Source of the DNA: Methylobacterium planeticum
GTDB lineage: Bacteria; Pseudomonadota; Alphaproteobacteria; Rhizobiales; Beijerinckiaceae
Direction: 5' to 3'
Assembly (NCBI RefSeq): GCF_008806345.1
Contig: NZ_VZZJ01000013.1
Location: 82,448 to 146,447, forward strand
Length of the DNA stretch: 64,000 bases
Each line of letters begins with the position of its first letter. The stretch's first letter is position 1. Positions 34,779 through 43,183 of this stretch are shown in pieces. Below the pieces are notes generated by a model that saw only the letters and a program-made list of their open reading frames with translations, did no database searches and was not told where the DNA came from. A program made the position numbers and the translations under genes.

Positions 34779-35060
34779 GCCTTGCGGATTCCGCGCCTGC
34801 CGTCAGGCGATCTGGCCGGGCGCGCGGGAAACGCGACGGCAATGCTCGGGGACGTCCCGGCCGACGCGTTCACGCGGGTCATCGGTCTTGCCACCGCGCC
34901 GGCGTGACGCCGTCCTCAAGGAGGCGCTCGAGAGGGCGTCCTAGACGCGGTGGTCGATCACGCTGCGCGTTCACGGCGGCATCGACCACCGGCTGAACGG
35001 TGCTGCTGACCTTCGTCGGCCTCTGTTCGGCTTCCACAACAGCGGCAGCCGCTCCACGCC
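34779..35060. other. Gene-free remainder between MoxR promoter and SphA-type gene
   Basis: Between the operator and the stop of the outer-membrane protein gene. No gene, repeat or RNA was recognised. It separates two minus-strand transcription units. Confidence 0.4.
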
Positions 35061-36086
35061 TCAGAACTTCGCAATCAAGGGCTTGGGCTCCGGCGCGGCC
35101 TTCGGCGGCGCGACCCAGAGCGGAAACGACACCTCCAGGAAGCCGATCGTGCCCTGGAAGCGATTCTCGACTTCGACCTCGCGCAAGACCTTCAGCCGCG
35201 CCGTGATCGGGATCTTTCCGGCCTCGCCGGTCACGCTGATGGTACCGCCGACCGCCGTCGCACGCCCCTTGAACGGGCCGAGACGGGCCCCGGGGCCACT
35301 GTCGCCCGTGATCTGCTCATAGTGCGAGGCGATGACGCCGACCGACACTTCCTTGGATAAGTACTTCGAGGCCGAGACGTCGACGTGGAACTCCGTGCCG
35401 GTCGTGTACTGGGTCGCCGGATTCTTGCCGTTGAAGGTGAAGCCCGCAGCGGTGGAGAGTTCGATGCCGAGGGCAGGGTCGAGATAGGTGGCCGCCGCGG
35501 AGACGTCGCCGATGGTGCGGTTCAGGGCGACGTTCGAGAGCTGCCCCGGCTCGTAGCCGCCGGCCGGGATGCTGAGCACACCCGCCAGCTTCCAGTGCCA
35601 GTTGCCGGAATGCCAGCCGAGGCTCGCCGACACGATGGGATCGCCAGGGTTCAGGGTCGCGTCCGCCACGCTCACGCCGACGGGGCGGCCGAGCACCTGG
35701 TTGACGAGAGGGCCGTTGAGCAGCACACCCGCGCGCACGGCCGGCTCGCCGAAGGGCATCACGAAGGCAAAGGCCAGTTCGCCGCCGAGGATCTCGACCG
35801 GAGTGACCCACAGCGCCGTCGCGAAGTCGGCCACGAGGTTCACATTGACGTTCGCGACGACGTTGCCGCCGAGCTGGGTCTGCCGATTGCCGCCGATCTT
35901 GCCGTTGTAGAAGTAGGTGGTGCTGTCGAAGTAGAGGCCCGGCGGCGGCACGATCCCGCCCAGGGGCACAGCCTGCCCTTCGATGTAGAAGCTGAGGCCA
36001 CCCTCGGCGGCTTCGGTGGTGGGAACGGAAACGAGCATCCCGCCGAGAGCCAATCCGCGAGACAGATTGCGCACGAACGACCGCAT
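35061..36086 (-). CDS. SphA/MetA-type outer-membrane channel protein
   Basis: 341 residues with a signal peptide (residues 1-27, ending TTEAAEG). The mature part shows the MetA-pathway/SphA pattern: PPPGLYFDSTTYFYNGKIGG close to the N-terminus, alternating hydrophobic strands, and repeated GWHSGNWHWKLAG-like hairpins, ending KPLIAKF. These proteins form outer-membrane barrels thought to pass hydrophobic substrates. ATG 36086 is chosen with GGGGGCG upstream. It lies between the MoxR-Bat and sulfatase operons and may provide substrate entry. Confidence 0.75.
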   Translation of the reverse strand: MRSFVRNLSRGLALGGMLVSVPTTEAAEGGLSFYIEGQAVPLGGIVPPPGLYFDSTTYFYNGKIGGNRQTQLGGNVVANVNVNLVADFATALWVTPVEILGGELAFAFVMPFGEPAVRAGVLLNGPLVNQVLGRPVGVSVADATLNPGDPIVSASLGWHSGNWHWKLAGVLSIPAGGYEPGQLSNVALNRTIGDVSAAATYLDPALGIELSTAAGFTFNGKNPATQYTTGTEFHVDVSASKYLSKEVSVGVIASHYEQITGDSGPGARLGPFKGRATAVGGTISVTGEAGKIPITARLKVLREVEVENRFQGTIGFLEVSFPLWVAPPKAAPEPKPLIAKF

Positions 36087-36277
36087 AGTTTCGCCCCCGT
36101 TTGTATTGTTCCGTTCTCGGATACTTGCCGGCATCGCGGAATACGCTCAGAAGACTGCCCGAAGCATAGCCTGTAAAGCCCGGTCTCACCGCTTCCTGTG
36201 AGAGTATGTCCGCTGGGCAACACCGGGCGCGACGCGGTGTGCCGGGGCTTCCGTTTCGAGGATGTGGCCGTCGGCGC

Positions 36278-37135
36278 CTACCGGCCGCGCGCCGCACGCT
36301 GGAACGCATGCCGCAGGCGCTCTCCCGGGCCGGGCTTCACGCGGAGATGCGGGACGATCAGCCTGTCGAAGGCGAAGGCGACCTGATCGTATTCCACGCC
36401 GCAGCCCTCGGCCCGGTCCTTCGGAAGATGGCCCTTGGCGACGATGTATCCGAAAGCCTTCTTGTCGGAGCCGTAGGCCAGGCAGGCGAGGTTGTAGAAG
36501 CGCTGCCAGGACAAGCCGTGGCTGTCGGCGAAGGCGCCCTGATCGAGCGGCTCGTCCTTGCCGTTCGTCGCGAAGAAGTAGGCGCTGCCGTTCACGACCG
36601 TCCGCGCCTCCTCGCCCCCCAGTTGGAGCAGCGCGAAGGCGGCCACCTGATCGGCGGCGTCCTCCTCGCGCCCGAGAACGGGTATGTCGAGCAGGTCGAA
36701 CAGGGCGTGCCCGCTCTCGTGCATGAGGATCTGGGCGACAGGACCGACGAGCGCCTCCTGACGCGTGACGCCGGCCGGCGATTTCGTCTTCGGGGCCGCC
36801 TTGTAGACGCTCTCGATGAGCTCGTAGCAGAGCGTGACGCTCCGGTTCTCGGGCGCGTACCAGGCGTTCAACTCGCCGGCGCACTCCTTGAGGCGGTAGG
36901 TCAGGCGGGCGGGAAGGCGTGCGAGCCCGACGATCGCCCCGATCCGCTCCAGCACGCGCTGCCGACGCATGTCGTCGTAGATCCCGCGATAGTCGGCCTT
37001 CTTCGGGGCATCGTAGAGGATGCGGATCCGGTCCGAGAGGGCAGGCCGGGACGCTCGCGCCGCGGCGGCACCATGCGGACAAGACGTGGCTGCGACCAGG
37101 AACGCGAGACCGAGGCAGCCCGACCGGGCACACAT
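36278..37135 (-). CDS. DUF4344-type secreted zinc metallopeptidase
   Basis: 285 residues. Signal peptide residues 1-24 (ending GAAAA), then a DUF4344 domain. The zinc-binding HESGH motif is near residue 139 with a downstream GREEDAADQVAAF providing the likely third ligand, and NAWYAPENRSVTLCYELIE before it. Start ATG 37135 overlaps the stop of the preceding PRC-like gene by one base and has GGAG nine bases upstream. Last gene of the sulfatase operon. DUF4344 proteins are predicted peptidases of unknown substrate. Confidence 0.75.
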   Translation of the reverse strand: MCARSGCLGLAFLVAATSCPHGAAAARASRPALSDRIRILYDAPKKADYRGIYDDMRRQRVLERIGAIVGLARLPARLTYRLKECAGELNAWYAPENRSVTLCYELIESVYKAAPKTKSPAGVTRQEALVGPVAQILMHESGHALFDLLDIPVLGREEDAADQVAAFALLQLGGEEARTVVNGSAYFFATNGKDEPLDQGAFADSHGLSWQRFYNLACLAYGSDKKAFGYIVAKGHLPKDRAEGCGVEYDQVAFAFDRLIVPHLRVKPGPGERLRHAFQRAARGR

Positions 37136-37530
37136 CAGCGTGCACTCCGCGCCGGGACGTCGAGGCGCTGCATGGTCAGGACGGCGGCACGATCGTCCGT
37201 CGAGACGATCCGGTCCCTCCGTCGGGCCAAGCGGTGGAACGGGACGGCGATCACCCCCCCGCCCATCAGCGATCGCACGTCCACGACGGCGAGTTCGTGC
37301 ATGCCGTCGGGCGACGTGCGCACGTCCGCGATGCGGCCGATCGCGTGACCATCCGAGGTGTAGACCCACTGGCCGCGCCCGGATCGCCGCAGGCTCTCGG
37401 CGAGGATCTGGTAATAGGCATTGTCCCAGCCGTCGGAGGGCGAGGCCAAAGCCTGCGCTTGTGCCGCGGTCGCGGCGGCCAAGGTCAGGCACGCCGACAA
37501 GCCGCGACCCGGGCCGCGGAAGCGATTCAT
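37135..37530 (-). CDS. Secreted PRC-barrel-like protein B
   Basis: 131 residues. Signal peptide about residues 1-26 (ending AQAQA). The mature part has a PRC-barrel-like core: VYTSDGHAIGRIADVRTSPDGMHELAVVDV...GGVIAVPFHRLARRRDRI. PRC barrels are small beta-barrels found in RimM and in envelope-stress proteins of alphaproteobacteria. It is a paralogue of the preceding gene (37527-37940), overlapping it by ATGA. Confidence 0.7.
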   Translation of the reverse strand: MNRFRGPGRGLSACLTLAAATAAQAQALASPSDGWDNAYYQILAESLRRSGRGQWVYTSDGHAIGRIADVRTSPDGMHELAVVDVRSLMGGGVIAVPFHRLARRRDRIVSTDDRAAVLTMQRLDVPARSAR

Positions 37531-37940
37531 CGCGTGACCTCCGCCGCCCTGTCCAGCCGTCGCATCCGCTGGATGGCCGTGCCATCCGCCTCCACGACGA
37601 CCCGGCCCTGCCGTCGCTCCAGGTGATGGAGCGGGACCCCGATCCAACCTCCTCCCAGGCGTGGTCGGACCTGGATGATGGCGCGTTCCCCGATGCCGTC
37701 CGGCGACAGACGGATGGCTCTGAGGCGTCCGGCAAGATGGCCATCCGCGGTGTGGACCGACCCATGCTGCCTCATGCGACGCTGGCTCCCGGAGACGATC
37801 CGGCGGAAGGCATTGGCCTGGACATCCACGAGGGGCACCGGCGGCTGCGCCGAGGCCGAGGTCATGCCGGGCGCTCCAACGGCGACGGCAAGGAGCGGCC
37901 AGTGGACGGATGCGGCGCTGCCCGGCTGCCGGACGCTCAT
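37527..37940 (-). CDS. Secreted PRC-barrel-like protein A
   Basis: 137 residues. Signal peptide about 1-31 (ending TSASAQ). The core VHTADGHLAGRLRAIRLSPDGIGERAIIQVRP...GGWIGVPLHHLERRQGRV aligns with the following paralogue. Preceded by a good GGGGAG site. Its start overlaps the stop of the 47-residue gene (ATGA), so it is translated as part of the sulfatase operon. Confidence 0.7.
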   Translation of the reverse strand: MSVRQPGSAASVHWPLLAVAVGAPGMTSASAQPPVPLVDVQANAFRRIVSGSQRRMRQHGSVHTADGHLAGRLRAIRLSPDGIGERAIIQVRPRLGGGWIGVPLHHLERRQGRVVVEADGTAIQRMRRLDRAAEVTR

Positions 37941-38080
37941 GATCCGCTCCCCTCGCGCCGGAAGCCGGTATGGCTCTTGAGAGTGTCGACCGGTTCGGTT
38001 GAGACGCCGGCGGGCACGAAGAACCTGTCGCCCGCGGCCTCCGTCCCAGTGGGACAGTCGAGCGTGGGCGCGTCCGTCAT
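37937..38080 (-). CDS. 47-residue peptide resembling the tail of formylglycine-generating enzyme
   Basis: A short frame locked into the operon: its ATG overlaps the HAD stop (ATGA at 38080) and its own stop overlaps the next start (ATGA at 37940). The C-terminal half, PVDTLKSHTGFRRE, resembles the last residues of the FGE encoded upstream (PIDTSTSHIGFRCV), and the DNA of the two ends is also visibly similar. So it is either a remnant of a duplicated SUMF1-domain gene or a kept microprotein. It lacks the FGE active-site cysteines. The first half is unrecognised. Confidence 0.6.
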   Translation of the reverse strand: MTDAPTLDCPTGTEAAGDRFFVPAGVSTEPVDTLKSHTGFRREGSGS

Positions 38081-39117
38081 GGCGCGCTCCACGCCTGCGG
38101 GGGGAACACCGCCTTCCAGTCCTCCCGCATGTCCACCACCGTCCAGCCGCGCTCCCCGGCCTCGTCAAGGGCCTTGTCGAGGCGGCCGACATGGGACTGC
38201 CGATCGTAGGCGTACTCGCGCTCGGCGTCGGTGTGATGGACGAGCCCGAGGAAGCGCGGGCCTGTCCCGCCCGCCGTCCATTCCAGCATCTGCTTGTCGC
38301 CATCCGAGTTGCCGAATGCAAGAATCGGCCGCCGACCGATGAAGCGGTCGATGCCCGATGGCTTGCCAGGGCCGTCGTCGATGAACTCGACCTTGGCCTC
38401 CTTCAGAAGGACCGGTGTCCCGTCGGATTCGATCTCGAACCTGGTCTGCCCGGACGAGCCGACGACCTGTTCGGGTGGGATGCCGTAGGCCCGCTCGGCG
38501 AAGACCCGCATGAATTCGATCCCACCGCTGGAGACGATGAAGGTCTTGAAGCCGCTGGCACGCAGGTAGCCGAGCAGTTCCAGCATCGGCTGGTAGACGA
38601 GGCTGTCGTAGGGCCGGTCGAAGCGGGGATGCCGGGCGGTTCGGAGCCAGTCCGCGACGAGGCCGTTGAACACACCCGTCGTCATACCTGCGTGGGTCGC
38701 CGCCATGATCTGAAGCAGGCCCTTCTCGCCGGAGGCGGCCAACGCCTCGGGATCGCCCTCGATCACGCCCTTGAAGGGCTGGGTGTCCTTCCATTCCGGA
38801 TGCTGCGGCGCGAGTGCCTTGACCCGGTCGAGGGCGAAGGCGGCCTGGAAGTAGATCGGCTGCTCGGCCCAGAGGGTCCCGTCATTGTCGAACACCGCGA
38901 TGCGCTCCGCGGGCGCGACGAAATCCTGCCCTCCGGCGGCGGCGACGCGGCCGACGAAGTCCAGGATCTTTTGCCTGGGACCGCCCTCGGTCCAGGACGG
39001 CAGCGGATCCGCTTGCGCGGCGGCGACGGCGACACCCCGGATCCCCGGCGCCGCAAGGAGCGTCGCGGCGCCCGACAAGATCGCGCGGCGGTTCATGGCC
39101 CTGATCCGTGAGCGCAT
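38077..39117 (-). CDS. Secreted HAD-superfamily phosphatase
   Basis: 346 residues from ATG 39117, which has GGAGGG upstream. A twin-arginine-like signal (NRRAILSGAATLLAA) ends about residue 33. HAD motif I is VFDNDGTLW (nucleophile Asp about residue 78); motif II FIVSSGG and motif IV FGNSDGDKQM are present. So it should be a periplasmic phosphate- or phosphonate-ester hydrolase. HAD proteins of this type often sit beside arylsulfatases and DUF1254 genes. It follows the sulfatase by 132 nt. Confidence 0.82.
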   Translation of the reverse strand: MRSRIRAMNRRAILSGAATLLAAPGIRGVAVAAAQADPLPSWTEGGPRQKILDFVGRVAAAGGQDFVAPAERIAVFDNDGTLWAEQPIYFQAAFALDRVKALAPQHPEWKDTQPFKGVIEGDPEALAASGEKGLLQIMAATHAGMTTGVFNGLVADWLRTARHPRFDRPYDSLVYQPMLELLGYLRASGFKTFIVSSGGIEFMRVFAERAYGIPPEQVVGSSGQTRFEIESDGTPVLLKEAKVEFIDDGPGKPSGIDRFIGRRPILAFGNSDGDKQMLEWTAGGTGPRFLGLVHHTDAEREYAYDRQSHVGRLDKALDEAGERGWTVVDMREDWKAVFPPQAWSAP

Positions 39118-39249
39118 GCTTCGCCCTCCGAACGAAACCGAGGCTCCAAGACCTGACACCGGTGAGATCGTCCGCGTCATCGCCACGTCGAACCTGCGTT
39201 TGATCCGCTCGCCGCCCTGGAGCGAAGACGGGGCCACATGGTCGATGCG

Positions 39250-40941
39250 CTATCGGGTCCCCTGCGGCGCGGTCAGCTTCGCCATGACCTCGTCGAGGTT
39301 GAAGCTCGCCGGCTTCTGCCGCACCGGAAACTCTTTGAAGCTCTCGAGCCACTTCGCCACGACAGCCTGCGTCGGCACGACCACGAAGGAGCGGTCGAAG
39401 AACCACTTCTCGTACTCGAAGGAGCTGTCCCCACGTTCGAAGGGATCGGCCCGCAGATTGAACAGCTTGGGCGCGCGCAGATTGGTGAACTCGCGTCTCC
39501 AGACGTCGATGCCCTCGTGTTCCTGCGCCTTGAAGACGACCTTCCAATCCGCGACCCGCACCGCGACGAGCTCGCCGTCGTCGTTCCAGTAGAGGAAGTC
39601 CCGCCGGGGCGACGTCTTCGCGCTCCCGGTGAAGAAGGGCATCAGGTTGTAGCCGTCGAGGTGGACCTTGAAGGTCTTGCCGCCGGCTTGGTAGCCCTTC
39701 AGGCACTTGGCCACGATGTCCGGCTCGCCACCCGCGGCACAGAAGGTCGGTATGAGGTCGTAGTGCGAGAACGCCTCGTTGTGGATCGTGCCGGGCTTGA
39801 TCACCTCGGGCCAGCGGATGCAGGTCGGGACGCGGTAGCCGCCCTCCCAGTTGGTCGCCTTCTCGCCACGGAACGGCGTGGTGCCGCCGTCGGGCCAGGT
39901 CATCACCTCGGCGCCGTTGTCGGTGGTGTAGACCACGATGGTGGTCTGCGCGATGCCGAGGTCGTCGAGCGTCTTCAGGAGCTGCCCGACGTGTCCGTCG
40001 TGCTCGACCATGCCGTCGGGATAGATGCCCTTGCCGGTCTTGCCGTCCGATTCCGCCTTCAGGTGCGTGTTGACGTGCATCCGGGTCGAGTTGAAGTAGC
40101 AGAACCACGGCTTGCCGGCCTTCTGCTGGCGGTCGATGAAGTCGATGGCCGCGGCCGTCGTCTCGTCGTCGATCGTCTCCATCCGCTTCTTCGTGAGCGG
40201 CCCGGTATCCTCGATCCGGCCGTCCGCCGACGAGCGGATGACACCGCGCGGACCGAAGCGCTTCCGGAATTCCGGGCTCTTGGGATAATCCGGGTTCTCC
40301 GGCTCCTCCTCGGCATTGAGATGGTAGAGATTGCCGAAGAACTCGTCGAAGCCGTGTGCGGTCGGGAGGAACTCGTCCTTGTCGCCGAGGTGGTTCTTCC
40401 CGAACTGCCCGGTCGCGTAGCCGAGCGGCTTGAGGAGCTCGGCGACGCTCGGGTCCTCGGCCCGCAGGCCGATATCCGCGCCGGGCAGACCGACCTTCGT
40501 GAGGCCCGTGCGGATCGGCGATTGCCCGGTGATGAAGGCGGCCCGTCCTGCCGTGCAGCTCTGCTCGCCGTACCAGTCGGTGAACATCGCCCCCTCGTTC
40601 CCGATGCGGTCGATGTTCGGGGTCCGATAACCCATGATGCCGCGATGGTAGATGCTCGGATTGAACCATCCGATGTCGTCGCCCATGATCACGAGGATGT
40701 TGGGCTTGCCTGAAGCGGTGGCCCCTTGCGCGGGACGTGGCTGGGCCTGTGCCATCGTCGATACCGGCGTCAGACCGGCTGTCGCCGCGAGCGTCGTGCC
40801 CGCCAGAAGCACGTTGCGCCGACTCGGGCGCGAGCGTTGGGCAGCCGGATTGCGGCCGGCCATGCCCCCGTCTCCGGCCGCTCGCCCCGGCGATGCGGTG
40901 GCCTGTCCTGACGCATCGTTCGGCAGCATGGGATCGGTCAT
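39250..40941 (-). CDS. Secreted type I sulfatase
   Basis: 563 residues. ATG 40941 overlaps the FGE stop (ATGA). A twin-arginine signal (SRRNVLLAGTTLAATAG, about residues 40-58) would export the folded enzyme. The metal-site opening NILVIMGDDIGW and the core motif SCTAGR (Cys129, of the C-x-[PA]-x-R type) mark a type I sulfatase whose Cys must be turned into formylglycine. Further hallmarks: GKNHLGD, TTDNGAE, PFRGEKATNWEGG. Substrate unknown. Its modifying enzyme is encoded directly upstream. Confidence 0.88.
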   Translation of the reverse strand: MTDPMLPNDASGQATASPGRAAGDGGMAGRNPAAQRSRPSRRNVLLAGTTLAATAGLTPVSTMAQAQPRPAQGATASGKPNILVIMGDDIGWFNPSIYHRGIMGYRTPNIDRIGNEGAMFTDWYGEQSCTAGRAAFITGQSPIRTGLTKVGLPGADIGLRAEDPSVAELLKPLGYATGQFGKNHLGDKDEFLPTAHGFDEFFGNLYHLNAEEEPENPDYPKSPEFRKRFGPRGVIRSSADGRIEDTGPLTKKRMETIDDETTAAAIDFIDRQQKAGKPWFCYFNSTRMHVNTHLKAESDGKTGKGIYPDGMVEHDGHVGQLLKTLDDLGIAQTTIVVYTTDNGAEVMTWPDGGTTPFRGEKATNWEGGYRVPTCIRWPEVIKPGTIHNEAFSHYDLIPTFCAAGGEPDIVAKCLKGYQAGGKTFKVHLDGYNLMPFFTGSAKTSPRRDFLYWNDDGELVAVRVADWKVVFKAQEHEGIDVWRREFTNLRAPKLFNLRADPFERGDSSFEYEKWFFDRSFVVVPTQAVVAKWLESFKEFPVRQKPASFNLDEVMAKLTAPQGTR

Positions 40942-41909
40942 GGTCCTCTCCTGACGCAGCGAAAGCCGATGTGGCTCGTGGAGGTGTCGATGGGGTGCGG
41001 GTGGCGCGCGGCCGGACGGTAGCGGCGGCAATAGTTCGGCGCGCACAGGTGCGAGCCGCCCTTGATCACCCGACGGGGGATCCGAATCGTTGGCTGTGCG
41101 GGGTCGTAGCTCGCGTCCTCCCGCGCCTCCCGCGGGTTCTGCGGTACGCAGCAGGCCTTCACCGCCTCGGCTGGGTGGCGATCGGTGTAGAAGTCGACCG
41201 TCCACTCCCAGACATTGCCGATCATGTCGAACAGGCCGTAGCCATTCGGCGGGAAGGCGGTCACCGGCGAGGTGCGCTCGTAGCCGTCCTGGGCGAGGTT
41301 CTGATGCGGGAAGGCGCCCTGCCAGGTATTGGCCATGTGCCGACCGCCGGGCGTGAGCGTGTCGCCCCAGGCGAACTCGGCCCCGTCCAGGCCACCGCGG
41401 GCCGCAACCTCCCACTCGGCCTCCGTCGGCAGGTCCTTGTCGGCCCAATCGGCGTAGGCTTCCGCGTCCGCATAGGCCACGTGGACGACCGGATGCTCGT
41501 CGAGGCCGGCGATGGACGAGCCAGGACCGTACGGCTTGCGCCAGTGCACGCCGAACTTGAAGCGCCACCACGAGCCCCAGTTCCGCAGGTCGACATCGCC
41601 CTTCGGCGGCTTGAAGACCAATGAGCCCGCCTGAAGCATGTGCGGCAGCGCGCCGGGATAGTCTTTCGGGTCCGGCCGCGTCTCCGCAATCGTGACGTGT
41701 CCCGTCGCGCGCACGAATTCCCGGAACTGCGCGTTCGTCACGGGGGTGGCGTCGATCCAGAACCCGTCGACGCGCACATGTCGGACCGGCGCCTCCTCCG
41801 GATAGTGCTTGTCCGATCCGATCCGGAAGGTCCCGCCGGGAACGGGCACCATGCCCGGATGGACATCCCGTGCGGCGTGCAGTCGGTCACGGGTGGGTGC
41901 ATCGATCAC
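40938..41909 (-). CDS. Formylglycine-generating enzyme (SUMF1 domain)
   Basis: 323-residue enzyme that oxidises the active-site Cys of sulfatases to formylglycine using oxygen and copper. The SUMF1 fold is complete: MVPVPGGTFRIGSD at the start, VTNAQFREFVRATGH, LPTEAEWEVAARGG, GNVWEWTVDFY, and the active-site pair in GGSHLCAPNYCRRYRPAAR (Cys about 292 and 297). No signal peptide, so it acts on the sulfatase in the cytoplasm before Tat export. ATGA overlap with the sulfatase supports this coupling. Confidence 0.92.
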   Translation of the reverse strand: MIDAPTRDRLHAARDVHPGMVPVPGGTFRIGSDKHYPEEAPVRHVRVDGFWIDATPVTNAQFREFVRATGHVTIAETRPDPKDYPGALPHMLQAGSLVFKPPKGDVDLRNWGSWWRFKFGVHWRKPYGPGSSIAGLDEHPVVHVAYADAEAYADWADKDLPTEAEWEVAARGGLDGAEFAWGDTLTPGGRHMANTWQGAFPHQNLAQDGYERTSPVTAFPPNGYGLFDMIGNVWEWTVDFYTDRHPAEAVKACCVPQNPREAREDASYDPAQPTIRIPRRVIKGGSHLCAPNYCRRYRPAARHPHPIDTSTSHIGFRCVRRGP

Positions 41910-41962
41910 GTCGGGACCTCCTCACCTTGGCGGCGACAGCCGTTCGACTTCCGTCAGCCGCT

Positions 41963-42187
41963 TCAGGGCGTCCAGCCGGCGCAACGGGCCGTCGTCGCTG
42001 CCGCTGGGGTTGGGTGCGCCGTCGTCCCATGACCGGACGTCCCATGACCGGAGCGGGTCTTCCTCGTCACCCCGAGCGGACCGATGCCGACCTTTGGGAA
42101 GCCAGCCGCGACCACCGCGCCGCCGCAGCCCGCGAAGGTGAGCCAGAGGGGGCCGATGGCCTCGACGCGGCATGTGCGGATGTCCAT
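41963..42187 (-). CDS. 74-residue hypothetical protein ahead of FGE
   Basis: Starts at ATG 42187 with AAGAGG upstream. Residues 11-40 are mildly hydrophobic (GPLWLTFAGCGGAVVAAGFP) and could be a membrane span or signal; the tail is His/Thr/Gly-rich. It lies 53 nt before the FGE gene on the same strand and could be the first gene of the operon. A neighbouring frame ends with an amphipathic helix (GPLRRLDALKRLTEVERL), so a frameshift near 42060 is possible. Confidence 0.4.
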   Translation of the reverse strand: MDIRTCRVEAIGPLWLTFAGCGGAVVAAGFPKVGIGPLGVTRKTRSGHGTSGHGTTAHPTPAAATTARCAGWTP

Positions 42188-42398
42188 GGGTGCCTCTTGC
42201 GTTTGGGCCGGGCCGCGGTCCCGAAAGCCTGTCCTGCGGGACTGGTCGATTGAGAGCCGCGAGCAAGCCGGCGGCGTCATCGCGTCCGAGCGATTGGTTG
42301 CAGTCTCACGAGCCCTCGTGGGCGCGACGCGATCGGCACTGGCTCGCCTCCGCCGAGGCATCTCCCGATCGCTGCAATCCTCCGCGGATCAGGGACCG

Positions 42399-42454
42399 GA
42401 AGTCATCTCTGTTACGGTTACAGCGATGACATCTCCCCGGACCCGCGCTCTAGT
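42399..42454 (+). promoter_or_regulatory. Operator and promoter, copy before first Gly-rich gene
   Basis: TGTTAC-G-GTTACA (42410-42422), 4-nt gap, TGACAT as -35 (42427-42432), 16-nt spacer, TCTAGT as -10 (42449-42454). On the other side, AAGTCA (42400-42405) sits 4 nt from the palindrome, giving TGACTT at the same distance toward the FGE operon. So this site could serve both directions. The predicted transcript for 42665 would have a leader of about 200 nt. Confidence 0.55.
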
Positions 42455-42615
42455 GGCTGGCTACTGCCGGACCCGCCAGGATGCGGGATCGTTTGGCTGG
42501 GAGCATTCGCGCGACGCGTCGCCCGGTTGGTTCCAGCTCACGGCGAAGAGCGTCCGTCGCGCCGTTTCGCACAGCAGGCAGGTACAAGCGAAGAAACCTG
42601 TCGCAAGGGGGTGCC

Positions 42616-42653
42616 ATCGTCAGCATTCGCCAAGATCGTCAGCATTCGCCAAG
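42616..42653. repeat. 19-bp perfect tandem duplication
   Basis: Two identical adjacent copies (42616-42634 and 42635-42653) of a unit reading ATCGTCAGC-ATTCGCCAAG. The second copy ends at the ribosome site GGGAG of the gene at 42665, so the duplication lengthens the untranslated leader. Confidence 0.85.
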
Positions 42654-42664
42654 GGAGTGACGCC

Positions 42665-43060
42665 ATGAAGGAGCTCGTCCTTGCAACCACCGCCTTCGCC
42701 GCCCTGCTCCTGACGAGCGTGACGGCAGACGCGCGCGGCTTCCGCGGCGGGGGTGGCTTTCACGGGGGCGGCTTTCACGGTGGCGGCTTCCGCGGTGGCA
42801 GGGTGGCCGGCGTCCGTGGTGGTTACCGTGGCGGGTTCAGAGGCCCTCGGGGCGGCGTCGCCGGCGGATACCGCGGCGGCTACGGGCGATATGGGTACAG
42901 TCGGGCTGGCCGCTACGGATATGGCGGCTACGGCTTGGCCGCGGCCGGCGTTGGTGCGGCCGCCGCCTACGGTCTCGGCAGTGCCGCCTACCGCGCGGGA
43001 TGCGGGCCTTACCGCCACTACGATTCCTATTCAGGCACTTGCCGTCCCTACGGCTACTGA
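42665..43060 (+). CDS. Secreted Gly-rich protein
   Basis: 131 residues. Signal peptide 1-23 (ending TADARG). The body is low-complexity: Gly-Gly-Phe-His repeats, then Gly/Arg/Tyr repeats, a short Ala-rich segment (AAAGVGAAAAYGLG) and the terminus AGCGPYRHYDSYSGTCRPYGY with two Cys. That end resembles the Cys motif of the next gene, here at the C-terminus. ATG 42665 follows GGGAG. Likely an envelope or matrix protein. Confidence 0.75.
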   Translation: MKELVLATTAFAALLLTSVTADARGFRGGGGFHGGGFHGGGFRGGRVAGVRGGYRGGFRGPRGGVAGGYRGGYGRYGYSRAGRYGYGGYGLAAAGVGAAAAYGLGSAAYRAGCGPYRHYDSYSGTCRPYGY

Positions 43061-43183
43061 CCGATCGCTGGCCGGAGCGAGGTCGCGTTGCGGACATCGT
43101 CAGCCCGTGCGACTGCCGGCGAAGTCTGATGCCGTGCACCGACAGGCGGAACGGGCCGCAGATCCGAGGCTCGAAGTCAACAC

